DNA from: Lepidodermella squamata
Taxonomy: Eukaryota > Gastrotricha
Assembly (NCBI GenBank): GCA_047495785.1
Contig: JBLDXI010000009.1
Location: forward strand, 186,001 to 250,000
DNA: 64,000 nt
Direction: 5' to 3'
A program made the position numbers and the translations under genes. This document shows positions 21,523-33,331 of the stretch, one piece after another (the stretch's first letter is position 1; every line of letters starts with the position of its first letter). The notes under the pieces are model-generated. The model did not search any database. It was not told the origin of the DNA and saw only the letters and a list, made by a program, of their open reading frames with translations.

Positions 21523-24500
21523 ATGTTATCACTAGCCGATGGAGTTGCGGATGATACCTTCCATCAAGATGCAAACGGCGAGTTTCTACCTACGAGAGAA
21601 AGTGTTTCTCCGGCACCTGACATCGATGAAGAAGAAATTACCCTCAAAACTCCGAGAATGAAACTGTTATCTGAGATTGCTTTTAGAGCAATCACGTTTG
21701 AGCGGCTCAAAAATTATTTTGCGGCCGATGCGATTCACCAATCAGAGAAAAATGACGAGCTTGCAAGGTCAGTTTGTATTCTTTGAGTTATAGAAGTCTC
21801 ATCGCGGCTATCGTTAGGCTTCGAGGAATTACGCTATCATTGGAAGAAAAGATTTCTCAGCTTAATCAAGAAAAGTCTGTTCTTGAAGACTCGCTGCAGA
21901 GGAAAACAAAAGAGGTATGTATAAAAATAGAATGGAATAAATGTATAACGCGCCGAATCGCAGTTGGAAGATGAAAAACAAACTCACAAATCCGATCTGA
22001 CCCTTGCTGAAGAAAAGCTGAAGAAACACGATGAGGCTGCGAAGCGTGCGATAACCTCATACCAGCAAGATGTCAACAACAAACTTGTTGAGGTGAAGCT
22101 TGTGCCGAGTGCTTCTATGGTATGACTTTACTTTTTTTTCATCAGGCTGCGAAGCAAATCGAAGATATTCGGAAGGAAAGAGAAAACGCAGTTATGAGAT
22201 TTGCCCAAGCAGAGCAGCAAGTTATCGATTCGAGAACAGCTGCGGAAAAGTATGAAGCGCAGTGCAAACTTGTCGTAAGAGAGAAAGACCTTCTAATGGA
22301 GAGAATGAAGACGCTGACGGACGAGAGAAAAAAGCTGCAATCTTTCATCGATCAGAAAGTTGGTTTGGTTTAACGTTTATTCAACAAATTTCTTCAAAAG
22401 CAATAGCATCCAAGAAAAGGCAGCTTGGAAATTTTATTAAATTCGCTTATTTTCCATCGAATGTACCAAAATGCTGATTTGAGCGATTTATTTTCTAGAC
22501 TCTGGAGGTCGTTGCATTACAAAAGGAGCTAAGAGAGTCTAAAGAATCCAGCAAAGAATCTGATATTAGGCTAAAAGCCGTTTTAGCGAAGGCAAAAACC
22601 GATCAGGACACTATTCAAGATCTAAGAATGAGGCTGGAGCGTACTCAGCAAATGCTCATCGAAGTGAAAACCGAACTTGAACATACCAAACAAGATCTGA
22701 ATGACAAAGAGCAGAAGCACAAGAGCGACAAAGAGCAAAGCGAATTGCAACGCCAGCAGGAAAATTTTCAACAGCGAATGGAACTGGCAGAGGTTTGACG
22801 CGGCTGATTTAATATTTTGTTTTGATTATCGACTTGAAAATTATAAAGATCAACGAACGTTTGCGATTCGAGTTGGACAGCTTGAAGCAAAAGCACAGGG
22901 ACGCACTGGAAGAAAATATAACGCTCAAAGACAGAGTCACTTGTCTCGACTCTGAGCTCAAGCTTTGCGAGCAAAGTTTGGATTCGTAAGTGAACATTAT
23001 ATTTCATTAACCTCGTCTCATATACTTTCCTACAGTGTCCGGTCAGAAATTGCCGCCTTCAAAGACGAAGCTGTAAGTGCTAAAGAGGATGCGGCTGCTG
23101 CCCAGGAAAGAGGTAAATTTCGTGTAATAAATTAACTTGGTTCAAAATTTTTTACTTTGACCAAAAGCTGCTGAATTGGTTAATCATAATGAGCAACTGT
23201 CATTGTTTCGGTCGCAAATCCAAGCAGAAACCAGTGGTCTGCGTGAAAATTTGGCTGATCTTCAACGAGACTTTTCCAATCTCACTGTCGAAAATAATTC
23301 TTTGAAAAGTGAAACTGCTAACCTCATGGCTCAGGTGAGAAATTCTAATACCAAAAGATGATCAGATCTTATCAGATACTTTAGCTGGCTGAGGAACGGA
23401 GAGTAGCTGAAACCACTATCGAAAACTTGAAAGGCGAGCTGACCACGGTGAAACAAGCGGCACAAGACTTCGAGAAACGTTTCCAAGAGCAGGAATCAAT
23501 GTTGATAAGTGCGCGAAGAAAGCATCTTCGGGAAGTCAAGGAGCTACAACGGCAGCTGCGTGGGCAACAAGGTCACGTGGCTGTTAGTGAACAGCCTCAT
23601 CTTGACGTCAACTCGAACACTCGCGGGGTATGTCAACATTACAGAATTTTTGGCCGTAGATTGATCAGTTAAGATCCATTACTTGGCTTATAATGGCATT
23701 GCTCTTTAAAAGACGTGAAGACGTGAAAATTTGAAAATTGCACCAACGCGTCGGAAGCCGCATAAAATTTCGGCACGAATTCTAGCATTCATGCGCCACA
23801 TGGATGAAAATTAGAAAAAGAGCCTTCGATATACATATTTCTCCTATATATATATATATATTTCAGCTCTCACGGGCGAGTTCGAACAACTCCATACAGG
23901 ATCAATCAAATCACTCGTCTGCAAATACGTCGTCAGTGAAAAACGGCGAGTTACCTCAATCGCACCAGTTTTCCTCGAACTCAGCCGATGTAAGTGGCGT
24001 GACTATCATTCCCTTGAAATCGTTATATAAATGTTTGTTGATGTATCGAAGGACTATGTAATAGTTGGTGGTGGTTACCAAGAAGCAGCCAGCAGGCAAC
24101 AAGTCATTGAGAAAATAGTCGGACTTCAAAGAGCCCTTGCTAAGAAGTCGGAGCGCTTGGACTTCCTCAACGAACAAGTGCGATGTTTGACCGACGAAGT
24201 TCAAAAGAAATCAAAAATAATCCAAAGCTTGGCTACTCGCGAAACTGGTGAGACGGGTGCTCTCGGCAACGATACGATAGACCGGCATAAGGTAACAATT
24301 AATTGTCCGAATATTTCAATTCTTGAAATCTTTTTCTCACTGAAGGCGACGATGGCAAAAAAACATGGAATTATGGCCAGTGTTTTATCCTCTGAACTTC
24401 ACGATGGGCGGATGACGCTAGATTTATCTCTGGAGATAACGCGGAAATTGCAAGAAGTGCTTGAGGAAACTTTGCTGAAGAATATCATGTTGAAAGAATC

Positions 24501-24672
24501 ACTTGATACGCTTGGTCATGAAATCAGTCATCTATCTAAAGTTTGCATTCAAAATGTTTAATCTCTATTGCTTACATACCGAAATTTCCAATTTCAGGAA
24601 AATCGGGATCTGAAGCTCACGTTGAAAGGTGTCTTTGAGAAAGAGCTTTCAAATGCTGCCACCAGGAAATGA
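21523..24672 (+). CDS. CCDC186: CCDC186 / CCCP-1 coiled-coil vesicle-trafficking protein
   Basis: Thirteen exons: 21523-21767, 21818-21914, 21964-22092, 22146-22358, 22499-22792, 22849-22985, 23036-23112, 23168-23334, 23385-23627, 23867-23989, 24052-24291, 24346-24540 and 24598-24672. The product is 744 aa, similar to nematode CCCP-1. Most of the protein is coiled coil. The C-terminal third is diagnostic: VIEKIVGLQRALAKKSERLD, then KKHGIMASVLSSE, then DLSLEITRKLQEVLEETLLK, matching human CCDC186. The family acts with RAB2 and EARP in dense-core-vesicle biogenesis and trans-Golgi/endosome sorting. Exons 1-8 and part of exon 9 lie in duplication copy 2; the rest is unique. The intron before exon 10 ends in a (TA)n run next to the acceptor. 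Confidence 0.95.
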
Positions 24673-25748
24673 TCTGGAATCACTCAGCATTACTACTGCA
24701 CATATTCGACTGATTATATAGCCTTTTTCAAATTGCAAGATTCGACCGATAGGGTGCTGTGATCCTAGCTGAAAACTGTAGTGAAAGGCATCTTTTTACG
24801 ACTGTCGGCTTGCCTCGAGTGCTTGCGTCTTTTCAGCCTAGTCCTCATAGCGTGGCGCGACATTTCTCACGGTGTTGCATCAAAGAAGAACGAATAGCTT
24901 CTAAAACCTTCGAATGACATTGCGTTATTTGGTGAAAAATTTGTTCAACAGAGAAAAACGCGAACGTCAGATTCAATCATTTCACGGGAAACTGACGCAT
25001 TTTCCGTCAAGTGCTGCTCACTGGTTGTAAAGTTTGGTTATTGTTTCAGAATTATTATGCTGTCTTGTGCATTGCATATTATATAATATTAAACTATTCC
25101 ACGACAAATTATTGTGTATCCTGGATTCTGGATTATCAAAAGACCTGATGAAAAGTTGTTTTATAGCCGATATTTAAATAAATTAAAGTCGGAGCATTTT
25201 GCTATTACGGCCTGTCTTGATTTTTAAATGATTAATAGTTGATGTATATGTTCAACACTTTTCCACTTGTTTTTTTTACTTGTGTTACACTGTGTATTCG
25301 ACAGTTGAACTATGCACAACATTTTCACCATCAAGAAACTTGAACATCTGCAGCGTGGATACAATTTACAACTGCAAGGCGGAAGAGACAAAAATACGCT
25401 AAAAGAAATGATATTTTCGGAAGATTACTGGCTAACGATAAACACTAAAAATCACAATAATCGAAATTTCGGGTTGAATCAAGGTGACGCGGTTTGGCAT
25501 CTCGTCATAAGAGCAAATATGTGCGGTCATCTAGGACGACATAATAAAGACGTAGAGAGCCAACACTTTGTGCAGAGTATTAATGAGAACCAAGCGAAGC
25601 CACAAGGTTACCAAAACTAAATAAGTGAACTACGTTAAGGCGGGCGATTGCCAGTGTCCTGTATCATAACTTGGATTCGCCATAATTCCGGTATGTTTTT
25701 CCACCGTATAACTCAACTATGATAAGGAACAGCCAGCTTTACCATTAT
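24673..25748. other. CCDC186 3' flank and convergent spacer before the VAX gene
   Basis: Contains AATAAA at 25177-25182, about 505 nt past the CCDC186 stop, a plausible polyadenylation signal. A 102-codon ORF (25312-25620, plus) starts at an ATG and is rich in Asn, Gln and His. It has no recognised family and no neighbouring exon, so it is not called as a gene. Confidence 0.4.
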
Positions 25749-27832
25749 TTAGTTGAGGGCTAGATTCCAGTACTGTGGCAGCCTATTGCCGGTAGAAGAT
25801 GTGCCGGCGGGTGTGCCAGTGGTATTGAACAAATAAGAGCCAAATTGGTGGTGAGGCAAAAATTGCCGAGAGTTAGGCACCGCATTTGCCTGCTCAAGAC
25901 TATGTGAGGTGAGGATGGATGACATCATAAAAGGACTTTGAGCGTCACCCGGCGAGTCGGAGTAACTGTTGATCAGGCGTGACGATGAGGAAGGCGAAGG
26001 AGTAGACCCAGTCAGGGCTAGGACCTTCTGCTGCAGAAATGCATTGGCCATCTCAGCCGAAGAGCCACCCGAGCCGCTGGTGGACGGGGGAGAATAGTTG
26101 CTGCCAACAGGCGGATTCAAGGCAGCAAGGAAAGAAGGCGATAGCAACGACTGTTGGTTCGTTTGATTTAGAAGTTGCGATTGGCGATTACTTTGTCCTG
26201 CAAGCGCGGGCAGCGTTGGAGGTAGGGCGAGGCCGCTCAGTTGAGGAGGTTGTATCTGAGGCAACTGGGGCGAAGGTGACGAAAGTAGGAAAGACGATGC
26301 GTCAGACGCACAAGATGATGAGTCTTCCAGAGCGGCTGTCACAATAAACACGTTAATTTATATTTTCTAAGGCAGCAGCGTAATTCTTTACCTAAGATTG
26401 GGTCAACTTTTTTTCTTTTGGCGGGCCGATGCTCAGCCGTCGCCCTATTGTTACAGGGCCCAGCAGCGGAAACAAGAGACGGCTTGGCTTGTCCTTCATC
26501 AGCATCTTCATCATCGAGTCCACCTTTTTGTTGGTCTGGAAAACAGGAATATTAAAAACGGACCTTCAGCAACGAGAGAGTGGCTTCAAACCTTTCTTGT
26601 ACTTGGTTCGGCGGTTCTGAAACCATATTTTGACCTAAATTACTTGGCTTTTAAATTCGATTGTTTCACGCAAGTATGCAATCTACCTGTGTTTCCGACA
26701 GTTTCAGACGCTTGGATAGCTCATGTCGGTCTTTTCCAACCAAGTATTGATTGCGCTCGAATTCCTCCTCTGATGAACAGCAAAATAAGTGATTTGTACG
26801 TGCAATTTGACTTGTTATACAATACCTAGAAGCTGTAATTGCTCGGCGGTGAAATTAGTACGAGGTCGCTTAGGCCGGTCAAGGTCGAGAGCTTTCGGGA
26901 AGATAAGCTCGCGCACAACACCATTTGAATCTGTCGAGGTAAATTTAAGAGAAAATTTAATAATTTTGATATGAAAAAGTTACTACTATAAGTGCAATGA
27001 GCACTAACCAACTGGAAAACGCACAATTACTTGAGGTTTTGATGAAACCTATAAGTTTGTCTATACAAACCAGAGTTGTAGCTGCCAACGGGGCTAAAAT
27101 TGTGGGTCCAATACGACCCGATCCGGAGTTAAAGCCAGACGAATTTCCAGGATTCCGATCAGGGACTTGACTTCCTTTTTAATGGCATAGTCATCCTAAC
27201 GATGCGGAAATCGTTTATCCTTCGATTTTCCCACTAATAGCTGTCATTCAAGTGTTGTTACTAGCTGAAACGTTGTACGGTGTCAAGAAAACTGTAGCTT
27301 TTGCAGCCAAGTGGTAAGCGCCAAGTAATTACCCTAATTCCGTTAAAGAATCGGGAATTGAACCAAGAGGCAAATTAGATTAACAGCAATTCGAAAACTC
27401 GAGCTGTAGCTATTGGGCCAATAGAGATAATGTCCTGTTTTTTAACGCTCCATAGCAGCATAGTTGTAACTTAATATTTCACCGAAATTGCCTGCTTTGG
27501 CTTCATGAATAAATTTCATCGAGCCAGAAATATGCCAAGTAATGCACAATTCGAGGAACTAAATCTTGCATTGTAAGTAATATATAGCATGATGTAGATT
27601 ATTTAACCTTCGTAGGCTGTCTCCCTAGAGCCCCCACTTAATTCAAGGCAATATTTCAGTTGGTTCTGTTAATTAACGATCAGCCTTGGTTTTCAATGCG
27701 ATTTTCACATTGCGATGTTGGAATCATGTCCATAGTGTATGATATAAGACGAAGATTACCTGTGACGGTTAAGGTCTTGCAGTGATTGGGATGCTTCCGT
27801 TTAAGCTCTTGCAGTTCGTCGTCGATCTTCAT
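25749..27832 (-). CDS. VAX: VAX-type homeobox transcription factor
   Basis: Seven exons: 27832-27760, 27174-27031, 26930-26826, 26769-26687, 26634-26592, 26535-26392 and 26335-25749, predicting 392 aa. The homeodomain (about residues 90-149) starts [20 protein letters not shown] and ends [15 protein letters not shown]. It is preceded by [13 protein letters not shown], the distinctive VAX pre-homeodomain segment, and followed by DQQK as in VAX. Gln occupies homeodomain position 50. Introns split the homeodomain after the LQLL segment and before VKIWF. The C-terminal half is Pro/Ser/Gln/Asn-rich and probably disordered. VAX proteins pattern ventral forebrain and eye in vertebrates. The first two exons are less secure than the rest: the exon-2 acceptor was chosen to avoid an in-frame stop, and the donor at 27030 to fit phase. 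EMX and NOTO are the nearest alternatives, but they lack the DLDRPKR segment. Confidence 0.88.
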
Positions 27833-30800
27833 GGAATAAATTTGTTAGATGCCCTATTCTATGCAATGGTAAGAAAGGAATGATGTATGTATATGTATGT
27901 ATTTCTGTGATGAAGGGAGATGAGCTAAAAAAAATCATCGATGGAAAGCTTTAGATTTATAGCTAGCACAGAGTAAAGCTCAATTGAGGCACTAATAGGC
28001 TTTTGCTGCCGCGCACCGTCAGCCACTCGTGAACCGCGACACTTTTCGAGCATTCCTATTGGTCGGTTTCGCATGCAGCAGCGGCCAATCAGCGTTCAGT
28101 TGCGCGTCACACCACAGCAAATTCACTAGCTTATGCGCGCGCGCGGGGCGACGAGCAAACAACGGCGAAAAACAATAAAGATTAAGAATAAATGTGACTA
28201 AAGAGCCTGCGCTCCGTTTCAATAATTCAGCCGTCGTTCTTTTGACAATGTGTGACAAATTTTATTGCGATACACTAAATATCCTACCAATGGCGCATGT
28301 TATCTTATGAGAAACTAATAACGCCCAAAACTTGTGTTTTTCTGCCCGGTCAGTTGATCGTATCGCTTTAAGCCTACAAATACCGACGGGCATCGTTAAT
28401 ATTCAAATTTCCTTCGAAGGTAAGCGCTCGATATCATTTAAAAATTAATCCGCAAAATATGACCATATCGAGCTGGCGTGTAAATAAAATGATCTCGGAA
28501 TGAAACTCTTAGAGTCTTAGAAGTGAAGTGATAATTCTGAGAGGATTCACGATGTGATTGAGATATATGAAAATCCTCTTGCTTTCCGGAGCTAACTGCT
28601 ACTACAGCTTCCAAGCAAACGCGACACCTGTCCTTTTCGCGACAACACTGCTCGATCACACTCCGCACGCCTCTCGGAAGCGGCGATTTACTATTGGCGA
28701 GGAACAGCTGTTTGAGCCAAGTTCCGCGCCGCTGTTCGAGTCCAATTGAAAAATAATTATATTTTCGACATCAATTGATTGTCGACGATGCTGCTACAAG
28801 CTATTCAATTATGCCAGATGTTGGGGTGTGAACGTTCAAAATGGCTCGTTTAATAGGTTTATAGAGCACCTACCATTGTGTCGAGATGACGTATTACATG
28901 GCATTAAAAATGCGACTTTCCGATCGCGCAGTTCACTCCTCGTCAATTCGCGCGCCGCGCCTATTGCCGCGCCTCGTTCAAAGTTGAAGAGCACTCATGC
29001 GCTCGCTCGGCCCGTCAATCATAGTTTTCATTGCCATCATCATTATTATTACCAAGCTATTATTGTTCTTGTTATTGCTGTGTTGTGATTACACAAAATT
29101 AATAATCATATATACACACACACGTGGCATTTAGCAAGTGCGAAACCAAAGTTCATCGGCATCTCTGTTCCAAAAATAGACTTATATGTGCAAGCCGGCG
29201 ATGCACTTTTCAACGACGGATGAAAACCGACGCCGATGGTCGAGGTGACGCGAGCTACCGTAACCGCTTTCGCTGTGGGATGTACGGTGACCATCATTAT
29301 TTACAGCCTTTGAGCTTCATAGAGTGAATAAATCTCGGGTCTCAATTTATTAATAAAACAATTAGCTGAGAGAACGCCGCGCTAGACTCCGCACAAGTGA
29401 CTGCGTAAGTAAGCGAGCGCGATCTATATCAACGTGGTGTGTAAGATGACATTTTTCTCAACTGGGTTAATTAGGAAAACAGTTGTGATATTTATTATCA
29501 AGTATTATCACCGTAATTATTTAATCTTCTAGGCTTTCGTTGGCTGCAGTGCGCAGAGTGCTCGGCTGCTATATACATCAGTCCCGCTGTTTGAAACCAG
29601 CTCGATTTTATTGTCAGGCTAATGACTGGAGCTGCAGGTGAGAATACCTACGGCTGTCAATCTAAACAAATTAATTTTCATTAGCGTATACCTATTTGTA
29701 TGTAATTGTTTTACGGGTGCAGGAAAGCGCAACATGGATAGAAGCGCTTATTCGCATTATCGGCATGTATTAAAAAAAACTAATTAAGCCGCAGTAATGG
29801 CAGAGCTTATAAACTTATTACCTACGCTATTTACATGCCCACATTATAAACCTCACCGCCGCATAGCTTCATGATTTTATATTCAGACTAAAACGCTATT
29901 GTTCGGCGGATAATTAAATTTAAATGACCATGTTCGCCCGGTGATTTCCTGACTAGACTGGTAAAATGTTTCCTTATTTTTTCTCATGCAATCCCAATGT
30001 GGATTTCTGAATTCTTATAATTTTCTTTATTTCTCAGCCTACGTGTTGAGTTTATCGTGACAGCCTTAAAAAAATGACAGAGAGTACCAGATCAGAAAAC
30101 AGTATTATTTGCCTGAAAAGGTAGATTTAAAGTATGCTGGTCGTAGATGATCTGAAAGACACGAAAATGTGAAAAAAACAACCGATTTATATCCGGGAAA
30201 AATAACTATAACCGTGAAAAATCCGCCCAGTAGCATCAGATCACCCCAAAAAACTTGGGTGATCTTTTTAGCGTCTGACCGAAGCGCTGGCCCGTCACCT
30301 TCCTTCTTCTTTCCTTCTTCATCATTTCCATTCTTCCTCTCTTCCACGCCCATCTTTTTCCAATAGCGTACGCCTCTCAGCCAATATCCGAGCCTGGAGC
30401 CTGCCGTCTGCCTTTGAATCCTTTAAAGGCATTCATTCTAATATATTTGTCAAGACCACTGCTGTTTACTGCAGCTGCTTCATCGGATGTTTCGAATACA
30501 TGGTCTTGAAAGACAGAAAATTGGTCGCTTGAATATTAAAACTAACCGTATAGGAAATCTGTAGGGAATCCAGTTATCCAGTTACATCAGTTTGCTTAGA
30601 GTCCCGAAACACAGACTTTAAAGTAAGCGGTTGCAATATGAATAAAATCTCGAACGTGGAATCAACACAGCCCAGAGCAGATTGAGGATAATTTATCCGC
30701 CTTACACCGTACAGGTTTGATACGAGCTTGATATGCAACGGACGACTTCTTGTTTCGATCCGTGTTCTCCTTATCGTTCTCAACCTAACAAGCGCCCTAT

Positions 30801-33331
30801 TGAAACCGGGCTAGTGAACGCGATGGGTTTACAGATGAATGCTTGGCACATATTTATTTAGTAAAAAGATAACTCGAGCGACATTGATTTGACCCAAGTA
30901 GATTCAAATCACACAATATTGCGGGAAGGTAATTGAGGATCATAAACTCCCTGACGTGGCTATATTCCAGCTCACGAATCGAATAAATTCCTAGGTCGTC
31001 CACGAGTTTTTTATGGTAAGACGACAAAACAATGACAAGTTTTATTTTTCCTCCTTTACCAGCCCATAGTTGGCTGATGGCAGAATTTTGCACAACTAGA
31101 GGAGCCGTTATTCTATTCTTAAATGAATCCACCGGACGTTTATGTAACCATTTTCAGTTCTGGATTGAGTTGTTTGGAAGTTCAGTTTTCAGGTGATTAC
31201 GGAGTACCTCAGAAATGACGAATGTTAGTCGACCTTGTCAGCTATCAGCTATCAGCTATCAGTTCAGGATGGAACCTTTCATCCATATGACCAACGTCAC
31301 CTGCTCCATTCGCGAACTTTGCATAAAGATGACGGCACCTTGCATAAAGAACTTGGCGCCAAGTCAGCCTATTTCGCCGCCGATATACCCATGTGTGAAA
31401 ACGAGCTTTTTCAGATGTTCGAGAATTGAAACAAGCCGTATGGTTTATTTTCCAGATTTCGACAATTAATTTTGTTCACAAAAATTACGTTGAAGAGCTA
31501 TTCGAAATCAATCGGATATCCCGCTCCAACGAAAAATATAATGTTTGAAAAAAACTTCGGTTAAGTACTTGAATGATGCAGAATGATGTCTCGAGCTACT
31601 TCATTTCTAACAATTTACAGTTTTTGTATCAAGGGCTAGCATTTGAATGAATACCGTTCTCGAAGAAGACAATTATTCAAAGAAATCTTGCGAAACGATA
31701 GCCGATCGACGCGAAACAAGTTGTTAGCTCAACAGCCTTGTCCCATCAAAACTAGCTCACAAGACTGGCCTCACTTATGGCTGTGAATTCTATTGTAGCA
31801 AACTGTCGTTTTTGGCTTTCGGCGATAGAAACGTGATAAATAAGTATGGATCTAGGCTTGCAAACCAAACACGCAGATTCAGCTCTATGACCACCGGATG
31901 AATATTTCTAACGTATGTCTATCAGTTAATTTTTTCAACTTCCAAATGTTCAAAAACCATGTTAATTCAGCAATGCCAATGCAAGGAATCAATAACTTAG
32001 CTAGTGTTCCAAGTCAGAGTACTACAAACATTCAGTTAGTTACAGTTCCAGCGTATGAAAAAAATTGCGATAAGCTGTTTTCCACAGATGCATTAAATTA
32101 CATTTCATTTTTAAATCTCTTTTTGAACATGGAGCTTAAATTGGAGCCGATATTCTTTAGGAAACATTTCTTCTCTTCACCCTATCAAATAAAAACATCT
32201 GATGACATTTAGCCCAAATCAATAAGACTCAAATCAGACCATGCGGGTAAATGTCGCCGCCGACTTCTAATTCATTTTCTTATAATTTAGAATCAATTAT
32301 GCGCTGTAAGTGAGATTTTCTTCATTCCTTCATCGTGCAAGAATGTAACAACTGAAGTCCGTGAGAATTAATGCGCGGAAGTGTATGTTTAGTATCAGTA
32401 ATGGTGTATGTAATTCATAGGTATGTTATATGCTGCTGTATATGATGTAGCAAGTTTAAGGTATTATCGTAATATTAAAAATAAAATGATAATAATACAC
32501 ATTTATCGAGTTTTGAGATCGAATAAGATTTGATGCAAAATTGAAGGAGACAAAAATACAGCTAAAGATGGCGTGATCATCGGCATCATCAACCGGATAT
32601 TCATACCAAAGTATACCATCATAGTAAATCAAGGATTTCTTCCGAAGATGGGATTGAATCAACTTCCAAGGTATATTATAGAAATTGACGAAAGAAAACA
32701 GTATGTTTCGACAAGCTACATATTCACGGTTAATCGCTCCGGAAATGATGAAGCTCTCAAAACCAGCTTCGACAAGATATAGCGTGATGTCATCATCATT
32801 AATAAAACCGTAACTGTAATATAACTGAGCGATGTAATATCATGAAATAGCCAATAAGCGGCCCTCTATATCGGTGAGCTCGACTTGTTGTAGGTAAACG
32901 GCAAAACTTCGATTTTTAAATGACGAGATCTGCTCGCCGTTTCGCACACCAGCCGAATGAAAGTTATGCGTATACAGTAGTTCTGATTACAGTTGAGTTG
33001 AGAGTTGTTGTTGTTTTGCTTGCGACAATGCCGTGATCGGTATGTGCAATGCGCAATGCCAATAAACGAAGGCCATAGAAGTAGGGCTACTTTCGGTTGA
33101 AAGATATATAACTGCAAAACTGAGAGAGTTTTCCGAAACTTTCTCAATCGCCGGTCGTATGAGTTGTCGTTCATTTTCAAGAATTATAATTTAAAAGAAT
33201 AATTTATCTTTACATAAGTTTGAGGAAAAATCCGAAGAAAGGTGTGTAGAGACTTTTAAATGATTCTGTTTTTTTTTATGCAAAGGGAAGAACTTGGCGA
33301 ATTGAAAACGTTAGCGTCGTTGCAGCGCGAG
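27833..33331. other. Long intergenic region upstream of VAX
   Basis: About 5.5 kb with no supported gene. It holds short overlapping frames only, a (CG)n-like run near 28133-28147, a CA run near 29113-29123 and a pyrimidine-rich tract at about 30298-30356. A triplicated CAGCTAT-like unit lies at 31239-31262. There is a perfect 8-bp-arm hairpin (GATCACCC/GGGTGATC) at about 30239-30264. The size next to a developmental homeobox gene suggests regulatory DNA, but no site can be named. Confidence 0.4.

Larger units (their letters stand above)
15288..23484 (+). repeat. 8,194-bp tandem duplication, copy 2
   Basis: Direct head-to-tail copy of 7094-15287. The trinucleotide TCC at 7094-7096, 15288-15290 and 23482-23484 is shared by both flanks and by the join, a 3-bp microhomology. 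Sequence to the left of 7094 and to the right of 23484 is unique and continues the intact CFAP221 and CCDC186 genes respectively. Confidence 0.97.

Noticed and set aside
29626-29788. Tiny two-exon plus-strand frame starting MTGAAG
   Set aside because: Only about 23 codons with weak splice signals and no similarity.
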